Origin: Marinilabiliales bacterium
GTDB lineage: Bacteria > Bacteroidota > Bacteroidia > Bacteroidales > F082
NCBI GenBank assembly: GCA_002869465.1
Contig: PKSW01000107.1
Location: forward strand, 1-6,948
Length of the DNA: 6,948 nt
Direction of reading: 5' to 3'
The notes beneath the pieces are model-generated. The model was given only the letters and a program-made list of their open reading frames with translations. It was not told where the DNA came from and did not search any database. The position numbers and the translations under genes were made by a program. Below are positions 1-6,042 of this stretch, piece by piece. Numbering within the stretch: position 1 is the first letter of the stretch; every line of letters starts with the position of its first letter.

Positions 1-45
1 CTGACCTGCCTTAATTTTTACGGCGACAAATAAACGTTTCATCAT
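1..45 (-). CDS. thpR: Probable RNA 2',3'-cyclic phosphodiesterase (ThpR/LigT family), N-terminus only
   Basis: Only the first 15 codons lie in the window; the gene runs off the left edge. Read on the minus strand they give MMKRLFVAVKIKAGQ. The pattern (K)RLF(V/I)A(V/I)KI at the extreme N-terminus is typical of bacterial 2',3'-cyclic phosphodiesterases of the 2H (LigT/ThpR) superfamily, which hydrolyse 2',3'-cyclic phosphate ends on RNA in the cytoplasm. The catalytic HxTx motifs would be outside the window, so the call rests on the N-terminus alone. Two consecutive ATG codons (45-43 and 42-40) can serve as start. A purine-rich AAAAGGAA lies 5 to 10 bases upstream, and a -7-like TACATTTG on the minus strand (68-61) lies farther up. 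It is transcribed divergently from the tRNA-Ala gene. Another short protein with a similar start is possible. Confidence 0.5.
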   Translation of the reverse strand, partial: MMKRLFVAVKIKAGQ

Positions 46-59
46 AAAAATTCCTTTTG

Positions 60-96
60 GCAAATGTATCATTTATTCAAAAGTTTTTACATTTGC
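60..96. promoter_or_regulatory. Divergent promoter region with inverted -7 boxes
   Basis: TACATTTG occurs at 88-95 on the plus strand and again at 68-61 on the minus strand. Both fit the Bacteroidota -7 consensus TAnnTTTG. Extended by one base (GCAAATGTA at 60-68, TACATTTGC at 88-96) they form a perfect 9-base inverted repeat. The plus-strand box places a start site at about 100-103, just ahead of the tRNA at 107; the minus-strand box lies 16 bases or more before the thpR-like start. I do not see a clean -33 TTTG at the usual 19-21 base spacing for either, so both assignments rest on the -7 element alone. Confidence 0.5.
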
Positions 97-106
97 AGCC
101 TCAAAC

Positions 107-180
107 GGGGCATTAGCTCATCTGGCTAGAGCGTCTGACTGGCAGTCAGGAGGTGATCGGTTCAAGTCCGATATGCTCCA
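107..180 (+). tRNA. tRNA-Ala (anticodon GGC)
   Basis: A complete 74-base cloverleaf can be folded by eye. The acceptor stem GGGGCAT pairs with ATGCTCC, including the G3-U70 wobble that is the identity element of alanine tRNAs, and the discriminator base is A180. TA follows the acceptor, then the D-arm. The anticodon stem TCTGA/TCAGG has one G-U pair and encloses loop CTGGCAG with anticodon GGC at 141-143. The T-arm is ATCGG, loop TTCAAGT, CCGAT. The terminal CCA is not encoded (CGC follows), so it must be added by the CCA-adding enzyme. Its promoter is the TACATTTG box 12 bases upstream and a hairpin terminator follows. tRNA genes are frequent integration sites, and an AT-rich mobile segment lies directly downstream. 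Confidence 0.97.
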
Positions 181-191
181 CGCAGAATATC

Positions 192-229
192 AACCACTTA
201 CCTTAATTATAAAAGTAGGTGGTTTTTTT
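192..229 (+). terminator. Rho-independent terminator of tRNA-Ala
   Basis: AACCACTTAC (192-201) pairs with GTAGGTGGTT (215-224), ten base pairs including one G-U, around a 13-base AT-rich loop. A run of seven T residues (223-229) follows. It sits 12 bases after the tRNA and would end its transcript before the AT-rich segment. Confidence 0.8.
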
Positions 230-264
230 ATTTGCACACTATTTGCACATTTTGATTGCAAATA
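229..264. repeat. TATTTGCACA direct repeat with an inverted GCAAATA copy
   Basis: TATTTGCACA occurs twice in an 11-base period (229-238 and 240-249). The core TATTTGC recurs in inverted orientation as GCAAATA at 258-264. The cluster overlaps the T-tract of the tRNA terminator. The rest of the spacer up to 454 is AT-rich and shows no gene that I trust. The repeats could be protein-binding sites of the adjacent element, or chance in AT-rich DNA. Confidence 0.5.
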
Positions 265-454
265 CATTACCATTCTTAGACTTCTTAATCATTTTATTTA
301 TTAAACCACATCATACCTTTAGTTATTTTTTTCATGCCATCTTTATTAATTATTTTCTAATTTTATTCTTGATTAATATAGTTTTCTTTCAAGCTAAAAG
401 AAAAATAGTAAAAGTATTAAGCAGGGGAATTGATGATCATTACATGGATTGCTT

Positions 455-1321
455 ATGAAGAATAAACTTAATATCATAAAGAATGAAGCCATTATTGATT
501 ACTGGAAGAATGGTGAAAGTGCCCAAATGCTTTATGATGGTGCAAACAACTGGTATCAATTACTACGATTAAATAAAAAGAATGATACTAAGTGGGTGGT
601 ATCTCCAGCCAAACGAACTACAACTAACTGCCCAATCATAGTTAAAGGCATTATGGCATTCGTTTTAAGAAACTATGGAAGAAGTGAGAAAGAGATATTT
701 GATGAGTATTATAGTCGATGCCTTCTAGAATATAAACAGATCGAAACAATTAAACCTGGGTCTTCACTAAGAGATCTAGATAAAGAATTTTACGCATTAC
801 ACATTAACAATGAAAATGATAATATTAAATTCTCAGAAAAACTTAATACGTATCTCAATGAAAAAGAAATGGCTGAGATCAATGGATATGCCAAATCATA
901 TTTAGAATATATTGAAAGTATTCATGGTTTGAAAAAAAGTCATTCAGCTGAAGCAGGACTTTCTGTTTCAGACTGGAGTATAGTATTTTATTACTTATAT
1001 TCAGCAGGAGAGATAGAAGGTGTTAAAATAAAGGAGATAGAAAAGTTCATCGATACCAATAATATCACTAATCCAAAGGGCAAAAGAACTACAACTAATT
1101 CATTGAAAAAAGAGGAAAATATAACTAGGAACAGAATTAATGGTAAGCTCAACAAATATGGAGAAACTAATTGGAGTGATAAGTATCCACCGTTACCTCC
1201 TGATAGAATAAAAAATATTTTACCGTATATAAAAGCAAATAAAACAGCTCTGCAAACCGCTCAGGATGACATCGATAGGCTCAAATTTGAAATTGAACAG
1301 CACCGAGAGAGTCACCACTAA
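455..1321 (+). CDS. Unrecognised protein of a putative mobile element (288 residues)
   Basis: I do not recognise a named family. The protein is hydrophilic, rich in Lys, Glu and Asn, with no signal peptide or membrane segment, so it is likely cytoplasmic. The ATG at 455 (MKNKLNIIKNE) is preferred over an in-frame TTG at 449; neither has a clear ribosome binding site, which is common in Bacteroidota. Numbering from the TTG start (two residues more), a helix around 176-202 (WSIVFYYLYSAGEIEG, then KIKEIEKF) and a terminal helix around 252-285 follow a PPLPPDR linker. This layout faintly recalls C-terminal regions of RteC-like and other Bacteroidota mobile-element proteins, but that is a guess. 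The hexapeptide KRTTTN occurs twice (55-60 and 212-217). It precedes the HTH_17 and rep genes by 73 bases in the same direction, which suggests a role in the same element. Confidence 0.75.
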   Translation: MKNKLNIIKNEAIIDYWKNGESAQMLYDGANNWYQLLRLNKKNDTKWVVSPAKRTTTNCPIIVKGIMAFVLRNYGRSEKEIFDEYYSRCLLEYKQIETIKPGSSLRDLDKEFYALHINNENDNIKFSEKLNTYLNEKEMAEINGYAKSYLEYIESIHGLKKSHSAEAGLSVSDWSIVFYYLYSAGEIEGVKIKEIEKFIDTNNITNPKGKRTTTNSLKKEENITRNRINGKLNKYGETNWSDKYPPLPPDRIKNILPYIKANKTALQTAQDDIDRLKFEIEQHRESHH

Positions 1322-1330
1322 ATATAAGCA

Positions 1331-1357
1331 TAACCCGTACCGTAACCCGTAACCCGT
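1331..1357. repeat. TAACCCGT iteron-like repeats upstream of the HTH_17/rep operon
   Basis: TAACCCGT occurs at 1331-1338, 1343-1350 and 1350-1357; the last two are in direct tandem sharing one T, with CGTAC between the first and second. GC-rich repeats in a very AT-rich spacer just ahead of a DNA-binding protein and a replication initiator suggest an operator, an excisionase site or a replication-related site. Which of these cannot be told from the sequence. Confidence 0.65.
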
Positions 1358-1369
1358 TTAGAATATTGC

Positions 1370-1391
1370 AAGAGATAACAAAATTTCTCTT
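1370..1391 (+). promoter_or_regulatory. Small hairpin at the HTH_17 gene start
   Basis: AAGAGA (1370-1375) and TCTCTT (1386-1391) form a 6-base inverted repeat with a 10-base loop, ending three bases before the ATG at 1395. No other ribosome binding site is visible for that gene. The hairpin could limit ribosome access or be a protein-binding palindrome; a six-base stem may also be chance. Confidence 0.3.
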
Positions 1392-1394
1392 AGC

Positions 1395-1736
1395 ATGGAA
1401 CGAATTATATCGTTTGATCAGTTACCTGAAGCAATATCCGAGGTGGGTCATAAACTCGAAGAGTTGAAGTCGTTAATTCTTCAGAAAAATAATCATTCAA
1501 TACAAGATGAAGAACAGCTACTAACTGTTGAAGAGTGTGCAGCATTTCTGCATGTTTCTAAAGCTACCATCTATAAGCATATCTCCAAAGGCGACATACC
1601 TGTAATGAAGCGTTTCGGGCAGAATTACTTCCTGAAGTCGGAGCTTATCGCATATCTCAAAACTGGAAGGAAGAAGACTAATGCTGAAATAGAAAATGAA
1701 GCTGAAGATCGGCTATTAAAAAGCAGAAGGAGGTAA
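1395..1736 (+). CDS. HTH_17 (excisionase/MerR-like) DNA-binding protein
   Basis: A 113-residue protein. Residues 43-91 form a winged-helix domain of the HTH_17 (excisionase, MerR-like) type: LTVEECAAFLHVSKATIYKHI, then KGDIPVMKRFGQNYFLKSEL, i.e. the 'state-the-condition, choose-the-helix' pattern with the KR/G wing and the closing hydrophobic helix. Residues 1-31 are a predicted amphipathic helix (EVGHKLEELKSLILQK) that could dimerise, and the C-terminus is very basic (KSRRR). Proteins of this family act as recombination directionality factors or as repressors on Bacteroidota mobile elements. The gene ends 4 bases before rep, and its last codons contain rep's ribosome binding site, so the two form an operon. 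The TAACCCGT repeats 38 to 64 bases upstream are its most likely binding sites (inference). Whether it is an excisionase or an autoregulator cannot be decided, because no integrase is in view. Confidence 0.9.
   Translation: MERIISFDQLPEAISEVGHKLEELKSLILQKNNHSIQDEEQLLTVEECAAFLHVSKATIYKHISKGDIPVMKRFGQNYFLKSELIAYLKTGRKKTNAEIENEAEDRLLKSRRR
1727..1733 (+). promoter_or_regulatory. Strong Shine-Dalgarno for rep
   Basis: AAGGAGG lies 7 bases before the ATG at 1741 and inside the last codons of the HTH_17 gene. Such a full anti-16S match is uncommon in Bacteroidota, where most genes have weak or no Shine-Dalgarno. It fixes the rep start and suggests coupled, efficient translation. Confidence 0.8.
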
Positions 1737-1740
1737 GAAG

Positions 1741-2826
1741 ATGTTAGCAACAGCAATTATAACCTCTTCGGGAGAGCCGATCTATACATTAGCACAAAGT
1801 GAAACACATAATTCTGGATATTCATCCTCAAATCCGTATATATCGGGGATAGGAACAGATATTATCAATAACCCATCTTTAATAAATAGGGCCAAGAAGA
1901 AAGTAATTACAAGAAAGTTGATTCGTGAACTAATTGACGTTGCTAAAGAGAAAGGTGATGCTGAGATGATAAATTCATTATGGAACACTTACTATTGTCA
2001 AAGTAGTGTTATTATTACTGATAATAGATTATTTAGCAGATATTGTAAGAATAGATTTTGTTCAGTATGCACGTCCATTAGGAAAGCAGAAATTATTAAT
2101 AAATATTACCCAGAAATTTCAACATGGGAAGATCCACATTTTGTAACTCTAACCGTTAAAAGCTGTAAAGCCGATAAATTAGATCGTTGGGTTTGGGGAA
2201 TGAAAAGAGCATTCGAGTTAATTCACAATCGATGCAAATCAAGATATAGAAGAGGAAAAGGTATAAAGATAATGGGGATTAAATCATTAGAATGCAATTT
2301 CAATCCAAAAGCAAAAACCTACAATCCACATTTTCACATTATTGTTCCTAACAAAGCTACAGCTCAATTATTAAAGAAGGAGTGGGTAAAACAATGGAGG
2401 CCAAAAAATAAGCATGAATATAGATATAAGTATACAAATCCAGGTGCTCAAGATATTAGACCTGTAAAAGATTTAGAAAGAGACTTAGTCGAGACAATCA
2501 AATATGGTAGTAAAATATTTACTGATCCTGACATGAAAAAAAGGGGGAATAGAAAAAAGCCGCCCATGATATATGCACGTGCATTCTACAATATTCTATC
2601 AGCTTTTAGGCATGAGAGACTTTTTGATCGTTTTGGATTCAATTTACCAACAAACATGCCTTACGAATGTAATGTCAGAATGGTTGAAGAATATGAAGAA
2701 TGGATATTCCCTCACAGCGCCACTGATTGGGTAAATCCTAACACAGGTGAAACATTAACAGGTTATATTACCCCTCATGAATTATCCTATCTCTTAAATG
2801 AACGTATCGACACTCAAATTAAATAA
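1741..2826 (+). CDS. rep: Rolling-circle replication initiator (HUH endonuclease, Rep_1-like)
   Basis: A 361-residue protein with the layout of single-tyrosine HUH Rep proteins, which nick the double-strand origin, attach covalently to the 5' end and start rolling-circle replication. Visible motifs, in order: a zinc-binding C102-x4-C107-x2-C110 (YCKNRFCSVC) followed by IRKAEI; motif 1 FVTLTV at 134-139; motif 2 (HUH) HFHIIV at 197-202, with metal-binding H197 and H199; motif 3 KYGSK at 254-258, with probable catalytic Y255 and K258. The first 85 or so residues are an extension with no recognisable domain, and about 100 residues follow motif 3. The start is fixed by AAGGAGG seven bases upstream. 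It is the last gene of the HTH_17 operon and stops three bases before the orphan T9SS fragment on the other strand. All core motifs are intact, so it may be functional. No double-strand origin was identified. Confidence 0.9.
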   Translation: MLATAIITSSGEPIYTLAQSETHNSGYSSSNPYISGIGTDIINNPSLINRAKKKVITRKLIRELIDVAKEKGDAEMINSLWNTYYCQSSVIITDNRLFSRYCKNRFCSVCTSIRKAEIINKYYPEISTWEDPHFVTLTVKSCKADKLDRWVWGMKRAFELIHNRCKSRYRRGKGIKIMGIKSLECNFNPKAKTYNPHFHIIVPNKATAQLLKKEWVKQWRPKNKHEYRYKYTNPGAQDIRPVKDLERDLVETIKYGSKIFTDPDMKKRGNRKKPPMIYARAFYNILSAFRHERLFDRFGFNLPTNMPYECNVRMVEEYEEWIFPHSATDWVNPNTGETLTGYITPHELSYLLNERIDTQIK

Positions 2827-2829
2827 TTA

Positions 2830-2916
2830 TCAAGTCCCAACCCTCACCTTCACCATCTTCCCATTGGCAACAGCATCACCTACCTTCAAACTGTAATAAT
2901 AAACTCCTTCAAGGCT
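2830..2916 (-). pseudogene. Orphan fragment of a T9SS type A C-terminal sorting domain
   Basis: The minus strand encodes SLEGVYYYSLKVGD followed by AVANGKMVKVRVGT and a TGA stop (2832-2830), 28 codons in all. G(V/I)YYY.L..G followed by a (G)K(M)VKV tail is the end of the type IX secretion (Por secretion) C-terminal domain that Bacteroidota append to secreted proteins and cleave at the outer membrane. In the same frame a TAG at 2919-2917 precedes it, there is no start codon, and the next 20 bases run into the stop of the DUF1254 gene. The passenger protein and most of the sorting domain are therefore gone. It is convergent with rep, with only three bases between the stop codons. It is the relic of a secreted-protein gene that once lay here. 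A chance match is possible but unlikely given the spacing of the conserved residues. Confidence 0.65.
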
Positions 2917-2937
2917 CTATTTAACTTTCCGAATTAG

Positions 2938-4482
2938 TTACTTCACCAATTTTATCTCACCTGGTCGCCATGTTTTGTCAAACCATGGTTCAAGTGGACC
3001 GTACAGCCTGACCCAAACAAACCAGCCTTTACCGGGAATGGTCTGCAAACAATTGACATTATTATCTGAAGGTGGTTTAGGGCCGAAATGAATATCAACC
3101 GAACCATCAGGATTAACAACAAGGTCATCTTTCTGACTGTTGATACTGGGATATTGTTGGTCTGTCTGCAACATACTACGTGTCTGTGGATCATAGATTA
3201 TAACCGACCAGAAATCCTTTGCAGGTATGTTAGGTGGTAAATGCAAACTGTAAGTCCTTTCACCATTCAAATAATTACCAGAGGCATCATGCTCCGCGAT
3301 GGCATACTGCGAGCCTTTGCCAACCATCATTGTGGCCATGGCGGGTGTGATTCCCCAACCGCAATAAAAAAAAGCCGCCCGTGAATCGGGATCGAGTACT
3401 CCATCGGGCGAGAAACCGGGATCACCACCTACAAAGAGCATCTTCCATGCGCTATTTGGATAATAGTAAACATCTTGGTTGCGCGTGCTGAAGCGAAGCG
3501 CACGTGCGGTAGCATTGCCAACTGAAACAGCATCGGCCAGTATCTTTTTCATCCGTTTATCTGGATCGAATGGTTGGTCTATCTGGATTCCGATGGTTCC
3601 AAGCAGCCCTCGTGTCTCAGGATCAATGGCGTTGATTGGCTCCTCTGTCACAACCTGTGCGATTTGCTCAAAATAAGAAGTGTCGGCAGCGGGGATGGTA
3701 TTCCAGTACTTTCCAGCAATATTCACAAAGTTCATCTCAGGTGGATTTGAGAGATCGACCAGTGGGTAAACGCGAAAGTAAGTTTTTGAATCTTCGACTG
3801 CCTTCTTTGGATCGCCACCAAGGGCAAAACCGCGAAAGAAAATAAAGTTACCGTAAGTTGAAGAATGAGCAACAAAATAGCCCTCAGTTGAAGCATCTGT
3901 ATATTCCGGTGGTAATAACAAATACCTGCCGCCCCGGCCCACATCGGGTCCGGCCATACCCAGATCGACCACGTTGCGGCCCCAGAAGTCGTTGATGAAG
4001 CCAAGTACGTTCGGTGGCAACTCTATGACCAGAGGGCCACCTTTTGTGTCAAGCCAAGCACATGTGTAGACGGTTTCACAGTTCGGCACGAAGGCGAGCT
4101 GGCGAGAGTCACTAAACGATTCTGTGAAAATTACGGTTTGGTTGTCCGGCCCGTAAGTCCGGATACCCCTGCGCAGGCCATAGAGCGCTGCGGCTGGCAG
4201 CGACCTGAGAAAGGCTTGCACACCCCTCTGGAAATCAAGGTTATCATAGACTGTTTCTACGGTGGCTTCATCTGGGAATCCATCGAAAAAGCGCAGTGTA
4301 CCCAGGGATGTTTCGACAACATCCGGTGTAGTAATCGATGCAGGAATGTCAGTAGTCATTTTGAATTTCTGCTTCGGAAATTCATTTTTCCCGTCCTGAG
4401 ATGTTTGTTTACAACTGAACATTAATCCCGTCAGAACTAAAAAAACGGATCCGTAAAGCAATAAGTAATTTTTAATCTTCAT
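2938..4482 (-). CDS. DUF1254/DUF1214 domain lipoprotein (copy A)
   Basis: 514 residues. The N-terminus (MKIKNYLLLYG, hydrophobic to 23, then C24 in MFSCKQTS) is a lipoprotein signal with a loose lipobox, so the protein is likely anchored in the envelope. Residues about 75-245 match DUF1254: FVPNCETVYTCAWLD at 131-145, then GPLVIELPP, then YPLVDLSNPPEMNFVN at 239-254. Residues about 395-505 match DUF1214: TYSLHLPPNIPAKDFWSVII, DPQTRSMLQTDQ, NPDGSVDIHFGP, RLYGPLEPWFDKTWRPGEI. The family is widespread and of unknown biochemical function; I assign none. Length is normal and the frame is intact. It is the last gene of a minus-strand cluster, 111 bases after copy B; the spacer shows no convincing terminator and no clear TAnnTTTG promoter, so read-through is plausible. 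Its C-terminal two thirds are closely related to copy C at 6043, down to a shared 22-base identical stretch (3153-3174 and 6258-6279). Confidence 0.93.
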   Translation of the reverse strand: MKIKNYLLLYGSVFLVLTGLMFSCKQTSQDGKNEFPKQKFKMTTDIPASITTPDVVETSLGTLRFFDGFPDEATVETVYDNLDFQRGVQAFLRSLPAAALYGLRRGIRTYGPDNQTVIFTESFSDSRQLAFVPNCETVYTCAWLDTKGGPLVIELPPNVLGFINDFWGRNVVDLGMAGPDVGRGGRYLLLPPEYTDASTEGYFVAHSSTYGNFIFFRGFALGGDPKKAVEDSKTYFRVYPLVDLSNPPEMNFVNIAGKYWNTIPAADTSYFEQIAQVVTEEPINAIDPETRGLLGTIGIQIDQPFDPDKRMKKILADAVSVGNATARALRFSTRNQDVYYYPNSAWKMLFVGGDPGFSPDGVLDPDSRAAFFYCGWGITPAMATMMVGKGSQYAIAEHDASGNYLNGERTYSLHLPPNIPAKDFWSVIIYDPQTRSMLQTDQQYPSINSQKDDLVVNPDGSVDIHFGPKPPSDNNVNCLQTIPGKGWFVWVRLYGPLEPWFDKTWRPGEIKLVK

Positions 4483-4593
4483 GTTTGATCATTTTTATAT
4501 GATTATTTAATACGTTATTGCAATTCCCGTTTGTTTCCTTTGAATCATATAATTATAATTTGTAATGCGACTAATTGCTTCTTTGTTTTTTAT

Positions 4594-6024
4594 TTAATCC
4601 TTTGCAATCTCCATCGGCGGATTAACCCATTCCCCATTCAGTACCGATTCTTCCGGGCCATAGAGCCTCCAAATACAATCAAATGATCCATCAGGGGCTG
4701 GCAGCCAGTTATTCTCAAGGGACTTGCCAGGGGAATCCTTTTGAATATAAAAAGTAAGCGAACCATCCTTATTATAAACAAATCCCTTTTGCATGGAAGA
4801 ATTAAGTAGGTAGCGGTTAAGCGGGTTATTTATCATCTGCTGCGTCTTGCCGTCGTACATTGTTAGTGACCAAAAGGCTTTGACCGGCGGTAATTGCCCA
4901 TCGGGGAAAGTAATGGTATAGTTATTTGTGGAGGCATTCAAAGGGTTGCCATCTGCATCCATCAAATAAATTGGATATACTGCTTCTTCTCCTGAATTGG
5001 CGTAGAGCCCAATATACGCTGCAGCAGCCCTGATTAAGTAAAAATTATCCATCTGGTAGTTTTCTTTTGCACTTTGCATTAAAAATTTCCTTGTCCCAAC
5101 AATTTTGGCGCTGATAATCGGATCGCTGTTCATTTTTTTAGTGAAATTCTCCATATCGCTAAAACCTTCGTCCACACCCTCTTCGATGGCTTTCTGGATG
5201 CCAGGATCAAAATCATTGAGGTTAAAGGTTTTGCCTTTACCGATATTCAATTTAGCAAAACGCTCCATGAGCTCTTTTTCTTCAGGAAATGGTTCTACAA
5301 TATTCATCATTGCGTTCATATAAGGGAACATGGCCGCAGTAAACTGGACGCCTTCATTCCATTTAGGCGTATTAATGCTTTCCGCTCCCGCTCCCGGCTC
5401 ATCACCCAGGTACTCACTCAGGGTTTCTACCTTATATGCATCCTGGATTTCTTTTACCCTTTTCAGGTCGTCTGGATCGAATAGCTGGGTCCTCACAACG
5501 ATAAAGAACAGTGGGGTTTCGCAGGGAATGGCCTTGTCGATTCCTTGCGGTGTTTCCCCTTTCCAACCAGAGCCTGTAATCATGTATTTTCCAACGTCGT
5601 TTCCCGTGGAGAGGGTGCCTATATAGGCAAAATTATGGGTATACAGGTCTATCAACTGGAAACTATAATACCTGTCAGGTTCCATCTTGGGCACTGTGAT
5701 CACCATTGGCTCTTTTCTGAGATCGCCCCACATATAACATTCAGGAGTGTCGGAGTTGGGAGATACAATCGTCGTATCTTCCGGGGTTAGAAGCCTGGCA
5801 TCGCAGGCGAGGTAGTTGAACGGACCTTTGTACTTAGGGTTAATCTTGTCCAAAGTAAAAGCATACATGGTCTTGTAATTCACAACCATCGGGAAACCAT
5901 AGATGTAAGCTTCTTTGGCAATGGCTCTGGCTTCTTCTGGGGAAAGACCTTTTTGCTGGTTGCAAGCTGAAAATGCTGCAACCAGAATTGGAATTAAAAT
6001 CAAGATCGGAATCTTTATTTTCAT
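4594..6024 (-). CDS. DUF1254/DUF1214 domain lipoprotein (copy B, divergent subgroup)
   Basis: 476 residues. MKIKIPILILIPILVAAFSAC is a lipoprotein signal peptide with lipobox FSAC (C21). Residues about 30-175 are DUF1254: EAYIYGFPMVVNY, then the conserved SPNSDTPECYMWGDL at 88-102, then MVITVP and DRYYSFQLIDLYTHNFAYIG. Residues about 350-465 are DUF1214: YLMDADGNPLNA, NYTITFPDGQLPPVKAFWSL, MYDG, NKDGSLTFYIQ, NNWLPAPDGSFDCIWRLYGP. The region between is a mostly helical linker. It begins 18 bases after the stop of copy C, so the two are likely co-transcribed; no ribosome binding site is apparent. Sequence-wise it belongs to a different branch of the family from copies A and C, so it is not a simple tandem duplicate of them. 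It does share the MKIK start with A. Biochemical function is unknown. Confidence 0.93.
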   Translation of the reverse strand: MKIKIPILILIPILVAAFSACNQQKGLSPEEARAIAKEAYIYGFPMVVNYKTMYAFTLDKINPKYKGPFNYLACDARLLTPEDTTIVSPNSDTPECYMWGDLRKEPMVITVPKMEPDRYYSFQLIDLYTHNFAYIGTLSTGNDVGKYMITGSGWKGETPQGIDKAIPCETPLFFIVVRTQLFDPDDLKRVKEIQDAYKVETLSEYLGDEPGAGAESINTPKWNEGVQFTAAMFPYMNAMMNIVEPFPEEKELMERFAKLNIGKGKTFNLNDFDPGIQKAIEEGVDEGFSDMENFTKKMNSDPIISAKIVGTRKFLMQSAKENYQMDNFYLIRAAAAYIGLYANSGEEAVYPIYLMDADGNPLNASTNNYTITFPDGQLPPVKAFWSLTMYDGKTQQMINNPLNRYLLNSSMQKGFVYNKDGSLTFYIQKDSPGKSLENNWLPAPDGSFDCIWRLYGPEESVLNGEWVNPPMEIAKD

Positions 6025-6042
6025 GACAATTTTATTTATAGT

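Larger units (their letters stand above)
181..2829. mobile_element. Putative small integrated replicon (HTH_17 + rolling-circle Rep) beside tRNA-Ala
   Basis: The stretch between the tRNA-Ala 3' end and the orphan T9SS fragment at 2830 is markedly more AT-rich than the DUF1254 cluster to its right. It holds three co-oriented genes: an unrecognised protein, an HTH_17 excisionase-like protein and a HUH Rep. HTH_17 plus Rep beside a tRNA is a familiar arrangement on small Bacteroidota integrative or mobilizable elements. Against a complete element: no tyrosine or serine recombinase and no relaxase gene is visible, and I could not find a convincing repeat of the tRNA 3' end on the right side. The boundaries given are therefore inferred from gene content and composition, not from attachment sites. 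The left part (roughly 181-229, with the tRNA terminator) could belong to the host. Confidence 0.5.

Noticed and set aside
87..96. TTACATTTGC resembling the CTnDOT core site GTAnnTTTGC
   Set aside because: The first base does not match, and the site is better explained as the tRNA promoter -7 element, which has nearly the same consensus.
449..454. TTG at 449 as start of the unknown gene
   Set aside because: An in-frame ATG lies two codons later and no ribosome binding site favours the TTG.
219..458. Open frame of 79 codons, hydrophobic, overlapping the 455 gene by ATGA
   Set aside because: It starts with GTG inside the terminator hairpin, has no ribosome binding site, and its Phe/Ile/Leu richness is what AT-rich DNA with T-runs gives by default.
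162..2837. TCAAGTCC in the tRNA T-arm (162-169) and again at 2830-2837, as possible attL/attR core
   Set aside because: Only 8 bases match, the bases after the second copy do not resemble the tRNA acceptor end, and that copy is part of the T9SS fragment. Chance is the better explanation.
4483..4593. Short palindromes (ATCAT...ATGAT) between copies B and A as terminator or promoter
   Set aside because: Stems of five bases in AT-rich DNA without a T-run in the right place; no TAnnTTTG element on the minus strand.
3479..5790. Several open frames on the strand opposite the DUF1254 genes and in other frames
   Set aside because: They are antisense or out of frame to well-supported genes and have no recognisable domains or ribosome binding sites.
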